Assembly (NCBI GenBank): GCA_016704325.1 | Contig: JADJAG010000004.1 | Coordinates: 62,001-126,000 of the forward strand | Direction: 5' to 3' | Length of the DNA stretch: 64,000 nucleotides | Origin: Chitinophagaceae bacterium | Lineage (GTDB): Bacteria; Bacteroidota; Bacteroidia; Chitinophagales; UBA10324 | Part shown: piece after piece, positions 44,019 to 51,780 of the stretch | Numbering within the stretch: the first letter of the stretch is position 1 | Layout: the number at the start of each line of letters is the position of its first letter | Position numbers and translations under genes: made by a program | Notes under the pieces: generated by a model | Told to the model about the DNA's origin: nothing | What the model saw: the letters and a program-made list of their open reading frames with translations, nothing else | The model's database searches: none

Positions 44019-44834
44019 TCAGATGATATCGGCGATCTGCCGTTCGGTTCGTTGGAAATAATAGATGCCGCTGATGAACAGCAACAGGATGATGATGCCG
44101 CTGTACAACAGGAATTTTGTTTCGGGCAAGGGTGTCCCCAACAGGCTCCACCGGAAACCATCGATGATGCCTGCCATCGGGTTGAGGTAGTAGATGGTGC
44201 GGTATTGCGCAGGAATCTGGGAAGAAGGATATCCTACCGGTGAAAGGTATAATCCGATCTGCACTAAAAATGGAATCACATACTGCAGGTCGCGGAAGCG
44301 GATGGTGAGGGCACTGAACCAGGTACCCACAGCCATGGAGAAGAGGACAACGGCAATAATCCAAAGTGGTAAGGTGAGTACGTTGATGCCCGGAACAAAA
44401 CGGTACCATACCAGCAACAACAGTAGCAACAGCAACACAATCATAAAATCAATCAATCCTACAATGCCTTTGGAAAGTGGAATGATGAGTCGCGGGAAAT
44501 AGATCTTGGTCACCAAAGCCTGTGAACTGACAATAGACTGCCCAGCCTGCGTAATTACATATGCGAAGTACGACCAGGCCCACATGCCGGTAAGGGCAAA
44601 GAGGGCATATGGAATGGTGCCCGTATCCACTTTTACAGCCTTTTGAAAAACCAGTATGAAAATAAGCAAGGTAAGTAGCGGTTGAATCAACGCCCAGGTA
44701 AATCCAAGCACCGTTTGTGCATAGCGCACACGATAGTCGCGGTATGCCAGCAGCACCAGCAGGTCGCGGTATTGGATGATCTCCCGTAATTGCGAAGCTA
44801 GCCTTGGCCGGCCGGCTTCAATAATGGTCTTCAT
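44019..44834 (-). CDS. wzm: Polysaccharide ABC exporter permease (Wzm/ABC-2 type)
   Basis: I start at the codon beginning 44834 (MKTIIEAGRPRLASQLREIIQYRDLL), the normal start; the longer frame adds 19 odd residues. Six membrane segments follow an amphipathic helix (RDYRVRYAQTVLGFTWALIQPLL), as in the TagG/KpsM/Wzm family, with the GTWFSALTIRFRDLQYVIPF and YLSPVGYPSSQIP motifs. Together with the ATPase it moves lipid-linked glycan across the inner membrane. It is the first gene of the operon that runs down to 40.3 kb. Confidence 0.93.
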   Translation of the reverse strand: MKTIIEAGRPRLASQLREIIQYRDLLVLLAYRDYRVRYAQTVLGFTWALIQPLLTLLIFILVFQKAVKVDTGTIPYALFALTGMWAWSYFAYVITQAGQSIVSSQALVTKIYFPRLIIPLSKGIVGLIDFMIVLLLLLLLLVWYRFVPGINVLTLPLWIIAVVLFSMAVGTWFSALTIRFRDLQYVIPFLVQIGLYLSPVGYPSSQIPAQYRTIYYLNPMAGIIDGFRWSLLGTPLPETKFLLYSGIIILLLFISGIYYFQRTERQIADII

Positions 44835-44899
44835 GAATTCCTTTTCCCGGTAACAGGGTGGTAAAGTTAATGGATATTGGTTCTTGGCCACAGGATATT

Positions 44900-45020
44900 A
44901 TTGAGTCGTGAGTCGTTAGTCGTGAGTAATGAGTCGTGAGAATCCAGTCCTAAGTCTTAAGTCTTTAGTCTTATGTCTTAAGTCTTGCGTCCTGGTTCCT
45001 GGTTCCTGCCTCCTGCCTCT
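44900..45020. repeat. Simple repeat tract (AGTCGTGAGT and AAGTCTT units)
   Basis: A run of GAGTCGTGAGTCGTTAGTC, then AAGTCTTAAGTCTTTAGTC units, and CCTGGTTCCTGGTTCCTGCC repeats, between the divergent ABC permease and PD40 lipoprotein genes. It is related to the tracts at 17.3, 46.2 and 58.9 kb. Confidence 0.8.
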
Positions 45021-45047
45021 CATTCCCCGAATGTCACCCCCACCACC

Positions 45048-45055
45048 TATCTTTG
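45048..45055 (+). promoter_or_regulatory. Bacteroidota -7 box (TATCTTTG)
   Basis: An exact TAnnTTTG match 21 bases before the ATG of the PD40 lipoprotein. No clear -33 TTTG is seen at the usual distance. Confidence 0.5.
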
Positions 45056-45076
45056 CCCCGCTCAAAAAAACACCTG

Positions 45077-46201
45077 ATGAAAATTCATTATTCCGTTCTC
45101 TCTTTTTTTGCAATAGCCTTACTGGCAAGTGCCTGCAGCAATCCATCTGAAAAACAAGCCACCGGCACTACTGATACCGTGGTTCAGCCCTTTGATTCTG
45201 CCACTGCCTTGTTGTTTCCCGCTGAAAAACATTTCAGGAATGTACAACAGCTCACCTTCGGTGGTGATAATGCTGAAGCGTACTGGAGCTTCGACAGCAA
45301 GAAGATCGTCTTTCAGCGCACCGATCATAAAGAGGTGATGTGCGACCAGATTTTCTTTGGAGTTATTCCTGCAGACAGCACTCAAAAATTCGACTTTAAG
45401 ATGGTTAGCGCCGGAAAGGGGAGAACGACCTGCAGCTATTTCATGCCGGGCGATTCCACGGTGTTGTATGCATCCACCCACCTCACACAGGATACCTGTC
45501 CTCCTGTACCTGACCGGGAAAAGATTAAAAAGTATGTATGGCCATTGTATAAGTCATTCGAGATTTATGTAGCCGGATTGGATGGCAGCATCCAATCACA
45601 ACTCACGAAGAATAAATTTTACGATGCCGAAGCCACCGTTTCACCGAAAGGAGATAAGATCATCTTCACCTCCACACGCGATGGTGATCTTGATTTGTAC
45701 ACCATGAACCTCGACGGCAGCAATGTGAAGCGGATCACCAAAGAGCTGGGATATGACGGTGGTGCCTGGTTTTCGCCCGATGGCACGAAGATCGTTTGGC
45801 GTGCTTCCCGTCCGACCACACCGGAAGCAATCAAAGAATACAACGACTTGCTGAAGCAGGATTTGGTGGCACCAACACAAATGACAGTGTTTGTCGCCGA
45901 TGCCGATGGCAGTAACATACAACAGGTAACCAATATGCCGGGTGCTAACTGGGCACCTGTATTTACGCCTGATGGAAAAAGAATTCTCTTCGCTTCCAAC
46001 CATGAATATCCAAGAGGATTTCCCTTTAATCTCTACCTGATCAATCTCGATGGAACAGGACTGGAAAAAATTTCCGGATCCAATATGTTTGATGCTTTTG
46101 CTATGTTTTCACCGGATGGAAAGAAGCTGGTATTCTGTTCAAACCGGAATAATGGTGGAACGCGGGATACCAATGTGTTTATTGCGGATTGGGTGGATTA
46201 G
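45077..46201 (+). CDS. PD40/TolB-like beta-propeller lipoprotein
   Basis: I start at ATG 45077 (MKIHYSVLSFFAIALLASAC), which gives a lipobox LASAC and lies 21 bases after a -7 box. The mature part of about 355 residues is a TolB/PD40 propeller: repeated blades with YDAEATVSPKGDKIIFTSTRDGDLDLYTMNLDGSN, YDGGAWFSPDGTKIVWRASR and NWAPVFTPDGKRILFASN. It would be a periplasmic or outer-membrane protein. Many Bacteroidota members are annotated only as PD40-domain lipoproteins, and the ligand is unknown. A conserved-loop hairpin terminator follows 130 bases downstream. Confidence 0.9.
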   Translation: MKIHYSVLSFFAIALLASACSNPSEKQATGTTDTVVQPFDSATALLFPAEKHFRNVQQLTFGGDNAEAYWSFDSKKIVFQRTDHKEVMCDQIFFGVIPADSTQKFDFKMVSAGKGRTTCSYFMPGDSTVLYASTHLTQDTCPPVPDREKIKKYVWPLYKSFEIYVAGLDGSIQSQLTKNKFYDAEATVSPKGDKIIFTSTRDGDLDLYTMNLDGSNVKRITKELGYDGGAWFSPDGTKIVWRASRPTTPEAIKEYNDLLKQDLVAPTQMTVFVADADGSNIQQVTNMPGANWAPVFTPDGKRILFASNHEYPRGFPFNLYLINLDGTGLEKISGSNMFDAFAMFSPDGKKLVFCSNRNNGGTRDTNVFIADWVD

Positions 46202-46222
46202 CGGGTTGGTGAGATATTGGAT

Positions 46223-46275
46223 AGGATGCAAGACACAGGACACAGGACACAAGACACAAGACGTAAGACGTAAGA
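46223..46275. repeat. GACACAAGACGTAAGAC simple repeat
   Basis: Short run of ACACAGGACACAAGACGTAAGAC units directly past the PD40 gene stop, the same family as the 17.3 and 44.9 kb tracts. Confidence 0.7.
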
Positions 46276-46280
46276 CATTG

Positions 46281-46326
46281 CACTGAGCATAGTTGAAGTG
46301 TTGGTGCACTGAGCGAAGTCGAAGTG
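46281..46326. repeat. Two short hairpins with GAGCnnAGnnGA loops
   Basis: CACT-GAGCATAGTTGA-AGTG (46281-46300) and CACT-GAGCGAAGTCGA-AGTG (46307-46326): the same 4-bp stem with a 12-base loop, in tandem. The loop is that of the three long hairpins that follow. Confidence 0.8.
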
Positions 46327-46334
46327 TGAACAAT

Positions 46335-46380
46335 AAAAAAAATGTCATGGTGAGCGGAGTCGAACCATGACATTTTTTTT
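46335..46380. terminator. Bidirectional terminator hairpin with GAGCGGAGTCGA loop
   Basis: A 17-bp perfect stem (46335-46351 with 46364-46380), the lower part being A8 facing T8, upper part TGTCATGGT/ACCATGACA, with a 12-base loop GAGCGGAGTCGA. The A/T flanks make it work on both strands, fitting its place between convergent genes. Confidence 0.88.
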
Positions 46381-46447
46381 GAGGAATGCTTTAACAAAAA
46401 TAATGGTGCAGTTCGGCTACGCGCAGTTCGACTACGCTCAGGGTAAA

Positions 46448-46488
46448 GAAAATCCGGTCGCTGAGCGGAGCCGAAGCGCCGGATTTTC
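46448..46488. repeat. Hairpin 2 with GAGCGGAGCCGA loop
   Basis: GAAAATCCGG-T-CGCT pairs with AGCG-CCGGATTTTC (46448-46462 and 46475-46488; one bulged T), with loop GAGCGGAGCCGA. The stem is unrelated to that of the 46335 hairpin. Confidence 0.85.
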
Positions 46489-46502
46489 AGGAAGAGTGTG
46501 AT

Positions 46503-46544
46503 AAATTTTTGCGCCCTTCGGCTTCGCTCAGGGAGCAAAAATTT
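46503..46544. repeat. Hairpin 3, loop complement of GAGCGAAGCCGA
   Basis: AAATTTTTGCGCCCT pairs with AGGGAGCAAAAATTT (46503-46517 and 46530-46544, one mismatch). The loop TCGGCTTCGCTC is the reverse complement of GAGCGAAGCCGA. The T/A flanks suggest it could also terminate minus-strand transcription of the enoyl-CoA hydratase gene. Confidence 0.85.
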
Positions 46545-46576
46545 GCGCCCTTCGACTTCTGTATGCCATTTCGCAA

Positions 46577-47356
46577 TTACTTACCTTTAAATACAGGTTT
46601 CCTTTTTTCAATAAAGGCATGCATACCTTCTTTCTGATCTTCGCCGGCAAAGCAGAGGTAAAAGTTTTTGCGCTCCAGGTGCAGTCCTTCATCAAGGGTG
46701 GTATTGAAAGCATGCAGCACGGATTCTTTTGCAAGCTGTGTGGCAATGGGTGAATTTTCAGCTACCTGTTTCGCGAGATGGATAGCTTCCTGTAAGTATA
46801 ATTCAACAGGAACTACTTTATTGATTAATCCGATGCGCAGCGCTTCTTCAGCAGTCAGCGACCGACCGGTAAGCACCAGTTCCATGGCCAGCGCTTTACC
46901 CAGTGAACGGGTCAGCCGTTGCGTGCCACCGGCGCCCGGAATCACGCCCAGTTTTATTTCCGGTTGCCCGATGCGTGCTGTTTCACTGGCCACAATTAAA
47001 TCACAATGCATCATCAGCTCGCATCCTCCGCCCAGCGCAAAACCGGATACGGCAGCAATCATCGGTTTGCGCGTTTTTTTCACCTGGTCCCAGGTAGCAA
47101 ACTGATTTAACTTCAGCAAATCCAGGGCCGTTGCATCTGCCATTTGCCTGATATCGGCACCGGCAGCAAAAGCTTTTTCATCGCCGGTAAGAACGATTAC
47201 CCTCACTTTTTCATCTTCGTCTAACTCCTGCAGTGCCTGTTGCAATTCCTGCATCAACTGGCGGTTGAGGGCATTCAGTTCTTTCGGGCGATGAAGCTTT
47301 ATCAGCGCAATATGTTGTTCCACCTGTGGATCAACAATGAGAAATTCATAGGACAT
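46577..47356 (-). CDS. Enoyl-CoA hydratase/isomerase (crotonase family)
   Basis: This 259-residue crotonase has the oxyanion-hole segments FAAGADIRQM and ALGGGCELMMHCD, and both catalytic glutamates: Glu133 (GQPEIKLGVIPGAGGTQRL) and Glu159 (KALAMELVLTG). This residue pair is the hydratase pattern, so it should hydrate 2-enoyl-CoAs in beta-oxidation. It is the last gene of a minus-strand run with the ZIP transporter, PAP2 phosphatase and a methyltransferase, with no obvious shared pathway. Confidence 0.93.
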   Translation of the reverse strand: MSYEFLIVDPQVEQHIALIKLHRPKELNALNRQLMQELQQALQELDEDEKVRVIVLTGDEKAFAAGADIRQMADATALDLLKLNQFATWDQVKKTRKPMIAAVSGFALGGGCELMMHCDLIVASETARIGQPEIKLGVIPGAGGTQRLTRSLGKALAMELVLTGRSLTAEEALRIGLINKVVPVELYLQEAIHLAKQVAENSPIATQLAKESVLHAFNTTLDEGLHLERKNFYLCFAGEDQKEGMHAFIEKRKPVFKGK

Positions 47357-47370
47357 CGTAGTATGAATGA

Positions 47371-48075
47371 TTAGATGGTAAGCAATGCAATACCGGCCCC
47401 AAGCAGGATGACTGTAATTTTCTTCCAGCCAAACAAATGCTGTCCGGATTCTGATTCAAAGAGTATGGTGGTAGAAACATGAAGAAAAGATCCAACAGCC
47501 ATGGCAACAAGTATGGAAAACAATTCTGTGTTGGCCATACTTAGCTGATTGGCAAATAACACGGCTAATGGTGCAACCAGTGAAAACAGCAGCAGCATCG
47601 TAAGCACAGTCAGTTTTTTATAGTTAGAGAAAATCAACACGGATACCAGCGCAAACCCTTCGGGAATTTTATGAATGGAAATACCATACAACAAAGAATG
47701 ATGGTCATCATCGAGCATCTCATGGCTGGAAAGCGGAATGCCATCCAGGAAGGAGTGAAGGGTTAAACCCAGCAGCAAGGCAAACACATACGTATTGTTT
47801 TCACGGTGATCGTGGAAGTGGCCATGTTCAATACCATGTGTAAGCTGTTCGAGGAATATCTGGATGAAGAAACCTGCCAGCACATAGATGCCTGCATAGT
47901 GGCTGTTGGCAAACACTACCGGAAATAAATGAATGAGCGTGATGCTGAACAGGAAAGCTCCGCTGAAACTCAATACCAGCTTATAATGCTCCCTGTTCTT
48001 TGTTTTAAAAAGCATAGCTGCGAAACCACCGAGTAGTGGTGCCGCCATTAACAATATGAAATCGAGTAGTTTCAT
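47371..48075 (-). CDS. ZIP-family metal transporter
   Basis: This 234-residue protein has eight hydrophobic segments and the two ZIP metal motifs: HSFLDGIPLSSHEML in TM4 and HKIPEGFALVSVL in TM5, with a His-rich loop (HGIEHGHFHDHRENN) before TM4. It should import a divalent metal, commonly zinc, into the cytoplasm. Its ATG follows the stop of the PAP2 gene with no bases between, so the genes are coupled. Confidence 0.92.
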   Translation of the reverse strand: MKLLDFILLMAAPLLGGFAAMLFKTKNREHYKLVLSFSGAFLFSITLIHLFPVVFANSHYAGIYVLAGFFIQIFLEQLTHGIEHGHFHDHRENNTYVFALLLGLTLHSFLDGIPLSSHEMLDDDHHSLLYGISIHKIPEGFALVSVLIFSNYKKLTVLTMLLLFSLVAPLAVLFANQLSMANTELFSILVAMAVGSFLHVSTTILFESESGQHLFGWKKITVILLGAGIALLTI

Positions 48076-48654
48076 CTATGCGAATACCTGCGGATTGTGT
48101 TTTATCAAAATGCCTTTACAGATTTTTCCTGTTAAAATTCCAATAGCCACACCCAGCAATCCGCCGCAGATTACATCGAGCGGATAATGTACGCCGACAT
48201 AAACCTGCGCAAAAGATACCAATGCTGCCCAAAATAATGCAACAGGAAGTATCCATTTCAGTCGGTGTTGCAGCATCACAATCAGAAAGCAGGCAATGCC
48301 GAAGTGGTTGGCTGCATGGGAAGAAACAAAGCTGAAACCACTTCCGCAGTTCACGATCAACTGTACCTGCTCTGCCAGCGACGGATCATTACACGGTCGC
48401 AGTCGCCCGATCCAGGGTTTTATAAGGCTGCTGCTTAGCTGGTCGGTTATCACTATTGTTATTGCTGTTGTCACCAAAGCCACCCACGACCACTTCTTCA
48501 GCAAGCGTACAAAATAAAAAACCAGCAACACGTACAAGGGGATCCAGAAATCTCTTTCGCGCACATAAGGCATGATAAAGTCAAAGGCAGGATTACTCAA
48601 TTGCCTGTTGATGAAGAAGAATATTTGTTGATCGTAGTAAATCAGGGATTCCAA
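48076..48654 (-). CDS. PAP2-family phosphatase
   Basis: This 192-residue membrane protein has five to six hydrophobic helices and the acid-phosphatase triad: KPWIGRLRP (K-x6-RP), VSSHAANHFG (SxxH-type with catalytic His) and VGVHYPLDV (H-x3-D). Family members dephosphorylate undecaprenyl pyrophosphate or lipid phosphates on the outer face of the inner membrane. With a large glycan locus nearby, recycling of the lipid carrier is a reasonable guess. It starts 29 bases after the methyltransferase gene stop. Confidence 0.92.
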   Translation of the reverse strand: MESLIYYDQQIFFFINRQLSNPAFDFIMPYVRERDFWIPLYVLLVFYFVRLLKKWSWVALVTTAITIVITDQLSSSLIKPWIGRLRPCNDPSLAEQVQLIVNCGSGFSFVSSHAANHFGIACFLIVMLQHRLKWILPVALFWAALVSFAQVYVGVHYPLDVICGGLLGVAIGILTGKICKGILIKHNPQVFA

Positions 48655-48683
48655 AAGATGTCTGTTTTGACGGATAAACCGGT

Positions 48684-49418
48684 TCAGTACTTCTCTCCGA
48701 TGATGATCATGCGGTCTGAATTTTCCGCATCAAAGGGATTCAATTGATAATCCCCGAAAACATGGATGATCTTCAACCGGTTCTTTTCGAAATACCGTTC
48801 GAAATCTGAAAGTTGCAATGATTGTACTTTTTCTTCAAATTCAAATTCCTGTCCCCTGTCCTGGAAGTAGATTTTTTTTATCACTGCATTTCCCTCGAAC
48901 TTTTTTTCTACCAGGAAAAGGATACCGTCGCGGCTGATGTACTCCTGCGGTGTCAGTTCTCTTGAAACTTTAGTTGCATTAAAGAAGTCGATGGCCATCT
49001 TGCCGCCTTTCTTCAGCGACTGGCTCATGGCATGAATGGCTTTTACATTCTCAGTATCGGTTTCAAAGTAGCCGAAACTGGTGAAGAGGTTAAGGGCAAC
49101 ATCAAAATAGTTGATGTAAAAGCTGTTGCGCATGTCGTGCAGAAAGAAGGAGAGATTTTCTCTTTCGAAGTGGAGGGCATGCCCGATATTTTTCCATGAA
49201 AGATCTATACCGGTAACTTCCAGTCCTTTTTCAGCAAGATAAACGCAGTGTCTTCCTTTGCCACAGGCTATATCCAAAGCACGTGCATGTGCAGGCAGCT
49301 GTAAATGCAGCAATAACTTATCCAGGAACAATTCCGCTTCTGCTTCATCCCTGTGTTGATACAATACATGGTAGTAGGGCGAATCGAACCAGGTCTCAAA
49401 CCACGCTTTGCGCTTCAT
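48684..49418 (-). CDS. Class I SAM-dependent methyltransferase
   Basis: I start at the codon beginning 49418 (MKRKAWFETWFDSPYYHVLYQHRD), the usual opening of this Bacteroidota family; the longer frame is not supported. Motif I is ARALDIACGKGRHCVYLAEKG, with VTGIDLS and FDVALNLFTSFGYFE. It has about 245 residues. The substrate is unknown. It leads the minus-strand run ending in the enoyl-CoA hydratase. Confidence 0.88.
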   Translation of the reverse strand: MKRKAWFETWFDSPYYHVLYQHRDEAEAELFLDKLLLHLQLPAHARALDIACGKGRHCVYLAEKGLEVTGIDLSWKNIGHALHFERENLSFFLHDMRNSFYINYFDVALNLFTSFGYFETDTENVKAIHAMSQSLKKGGKMAIDFFNATKVSRELTPQEYISRDGILFLVEKKFEGNAVIKKIYFQDRGQEFEFEEKVQSLQLSDFERYFEKNRLKIIHVFGDYQLNPFDAENSDRMIIIGEKY

Positions 49419-49624
49419 AACTCCAATTAGTGATGGAGTAAAGGTAGTTGAAATGCCTTGACTCCTTTGCTGACGTACAGAATATTTATGCAACGCCTGA
49501 TTCTACTGCTGTAGCAACATTATCCCGGCATGCCGGAGTATCCAAAAATTTCCGAAACGACTTCGCAAAGGCGTTAGTTAATAGCTGAGAAATGTATCTA
49601 TTGGGGCATTTCTGATCATAATTT

Positions 49625-49728
49625 TTTTTAATACTGTCGCCCCTACAGGGCTTTGATTGTTTTTTCTGGTAATTTCTACCTTACTACCCTACTATCGCCC
49701 CTGACGGGGCTAAACAAACCCCTTAGGG
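49625..49728. repeat. Dispersed CGCCCCT(N)AGGGGC repeats, left part
   Basis: CGCCCCTACAGGGC, CGCCCCTGACGGGGC and CCCCTTAGGG are spaced about 60-70 bases apart and joined by TAATTTCTACC-like links. The same set continues at 51399-51500 in opposite orientation (CCCTGTAGGGGTGACAG, GGTAGAAA). The IS element has landed inside this repeat cluster. Confidence 0.8.
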
Positions 49729-49862
49729 CATAAGCGTCAACTTAAGAGAGTGTTTTTCAATTGTTGTTCATAATTGGTCCTGTCACTTCTCAGCTCATAG
49801 GAGCAATATTTGCTCAGATTTTCAATAATGTCACAGACTGCAAATTTTTCTTCTTTACAATT

Positions 49863-51042
49863 TCAGAGTAACTCTGCGATCATATTAACATTATCTTTTA
49901 AATACCTCACAAGTTTAATAAGGCTAATTATTTTCCCTGTTCGCTTATGAATTTTGTGGCAAACTTTCGCATAAATGAATTGCGTAATTATTAGGAGCAA
50001 TATCATTTTACCTATGAGAATAAATTTAAGTTGATGATCGGGAACATTATGTATTTTATCTAAGTTCAGATGGCTTTTCATGGCTTTAAAAATTATCTCG
50101 ATTCGCCATCTCAGGCTATATAAAGCGAAGATTTCTTCAAATGTTATTTGTTCATCTTCAATAGAGGTAAAGAAGATGGACCAGGACAGGAGTCGTAGTA
50201 CTTGTTTGCTGGGTATTGCCTTGGCAGATTTTTTAATTGACACCTTCTTTTATCTGCGATCTGTTCATTTACTTTTTCTGCTAACAATGTTACAATGGGA
50301 CCATCGGCACCCCCAATCTTTACTCTGACCTTAAGATTTTCTTTACCCTTTACCAGTTTGTATATATCAATAACCTTCCCGGTGGTTATATCATAATACT
50401 TAAAACCATGATGATACCGGTAGATAAAATCAGCTCCACATTTTATAATTCTTTTCATTTCTGACAAGCAGCAATAACCCCTGTCCCTGATAATAAGATA
50501 TCCCTTTTTGACAGGTAAATGATGCGCTGCTGATAGATCATTTATAGAATAAGAGTCTATTGAAAAAGACTGAAAACATCAGACACAATATCTATGGCTA
50601 ATTGCACTCTGGCATTAGCTACTTGGGTAGTTTGATTTCTTACTCCCGAATAATATTCAAAAAGCCGCTGCGGGAGCTTAATAATAGTGCTATCCTGAAT
50701 GATGATCCGTTTAAATTTTGATTTGAGTTTGCTTTTTGCAATCCCAAGTTTGGATTGAAGTAATTCCTTGAAAATCCGATCAATAAATACTACAAAAGCC
50801 GGTTTACTCATAGCCTTATGCAAGGCTTGCTTGAAAACAGACTTATCAGTATTGTCTAAAAAAGTACTGGCCATAGTATTGTAACTAACAATATCCTTTG
50901 CCACGTTATAGAGTAATATGATCAGATAGTCTAACCCATTGAGTTTTCTGAATCGTTTAATAAACCCTGTATCAATGGCCATACTGTTAACAGAGTGCTC
51001 AGTGAATCCCAGATTGTCAATGATATTGATGTTTCTACGCAT
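49863..51042 (-). pseudogene. IS4-family DDE transposase, frameshifted twice
   Basis: Three frames join into one transposase. The N-terminal piece (51042 to about 50565) has KRIIIQDSTIIKLP with the first catalytic Asp and ends at a poly-T where the frame shifts back by one. The middle piece continues SIDSYSINDLSAAHH and LIIRDRGYCCLSE with the second Asp. A second one-base shift near 50230-50240 leads to the C-terminal piece with YSLRWRIEIIFKAMK, the Y-(2)-R-(3)-E-(6)-K signature of the IS4 family and the third catalytic acid. The breaks are simple one-base events at T5 and GG tracts. IS4 elements do not normally need frameshifting, so I call it a pseudogene. Confidence 0.9.
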
Positions 51043-51062
51043 AGCGCAGAAGGTACAGGATT

Positions 51063-51098
51063 AATTTAAATAATAGTATATATACTATTATTTAAATT
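51063..51098. promoter_or_regulatory. 36-bp perfect palindrome, probable operator
   Basis: The sequence is fully symmetric about 51080/51081, with half AATTTAAATAATAGTATA. It lies in the 86-base gap between the divergent transposase and AbrB-like ORFs, so it covers or adjoins both promoters. A small autorepressor such as the AbrB-like protein is the obvious candidate ligand. Confidence 0.7.
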
Positions 51099-51102
51099 GC
51101 AA

Positions 51103-51110
51103 TATCTTTG
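51103..51110 (+). promoter_or_regulatory. Bacteroidota -7 box (TATCTTTG) of the IS small ORF
   Basis: An exact TAnnTTTG match directly beside the palindrome and 19 bases before the ATG of the small AbrB-like ORF. Confidence 0.55.
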
Positions 51111-51128
51111 TACGAAATAATTTCTCAA

Positions 51129-51358
51129 ATGGGCTATAAAGTAAAAATTCAAAGAGTAGACAGAGGCGCTACAAAATCATTCTATATCAATTTCCCCGCA
51201 GCTGTAGCTGAGGCCAGTAAATTGAAAAAGGAGAAGATTTGGAATGGGTAATTGAAGACAAAAACACATTTATCCTGCAACGAGTAAAAAAAGTCCCCCC
51301 AAGACAAAGTAAATTGGAAATGAAGGCCAAGGTTGAAATAAAACCCTCTAAAAAGTAA
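51129..51358 (+). pseudogene. IS-borne AbrB/MazE-like DNA-binding protein, frameshifted
   Basis: ATG 51129 begins MGYKVKIQRVDRGATKSFYINFP, AAVAEASKLKK, then ends at an early stop (KIWNG). One base back, the frame runs on as EDLEWVIEDKNTFILQRVKKV and a basic tail to a TAA at 51356-51358. The joined product of about 75 residues has the swapped-hairpin pattern of AbrB/MazE/SpoVT proteins. A single base is missing in AAAAAGGAGAAG. It is transcribed away from the transposase, as regulator genes in some IS elements are. Confidence 0.7.
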
Positions 51359-51398
51359 ACACCATATTGGTTCCTATTTTCTTAAGTTGACGCTTATG

Positions 51399-51500
51399 CC
51401 CTTAGGGGTGACATTATGGTAGAAAATGTAATTGCAAGATCAACAAAACCCTGTAGGGGTGACAGTATGGTAGAAACAAAACCCCGTAGAGATGACCGTA
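51399..51500. repeat. Dispersed CCCTNNAGGGGTGAC repeats, right part
   Basis: CCCTTAGGGGTGACATTATGG, CCCTGTAGGGGTGACAGTATGG and CCCCGTAGAGATGACCG, each followed by TAGAAA-type links, continue the cluster interrupted by the IS. From 51500 to the glmM start I see only a -7-like TATTTTTG at 51731-51738. Confidence 0.8.
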
Positions 51501-51730
51501 TTGTTATATCATTTGCGATCTCTGAAATTAATATTTTGTCAGAGACAGATGAATTGAATACCTGCATATTGGCGTATTTCCGTTGATCGAAAACCCATCC
51601 GGTTCAACTCAAATACGAAACGAGTTCGTGATGCCTGCATTAAATGATCTTTTTCATCGATTTATTCTACAATTTAATACGCACCCCCACAACCCACCAC
51701 CAGATACGAAAAACTCCTATATATTTTGGT

Positions 51731-51738
51731 TATTTTTG
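51731..51738 (+). promoter_or_regulatory. Bacteroidota -7 box (TATTTTTG) before glmM
   Basis: TAnnTTTG match 42 bases before the TTG start of glmM. A -33 element is not obvious. Confidence 0.4.
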
Positions 51739-51780
51739 CGCCCTCTTTACCTGCTCTAAAATTCTAAAATTTCATACAGC

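Larger units (their letters stand above)
49729..51398. mobile_element. IS4-family insertion sequence, complete ends, decayed genes
   Basis: Both ends carry the same 19-bp terminal inverted repeat, CATAAGCGTCAACTTAAGA, reading inward from 49729 and, on the other strand, from 51398. Outside is a direct repeat CCCTTAGGG (49720-49728 and 51399-51407), the target-site duplication expected for IS4-type elements. Inside are a minus-strand transposase with two frameshifts, a divergent small ORF with one frameshift, and a 36-bp palindrome between them. The length is 1670 bp. Intact ends with dead genes suggest the element was lost by mutation, not deletion, and could still be mobilised in trans. Confidence 0.95.

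Noticed and set aside
43930..44409. 159-codon open frame overlapping the ABC permease
   Set aside because: An alternative frame of the permease/ATPase junction with abnormal composition.
50540..50590. Programmed -1 frameshift in the IS transposase at the T5 run
   Set aside because: The site is not a canonical slippery heptamer, IS4 elements do not usually use one, and a second unrelated frameshift follows.
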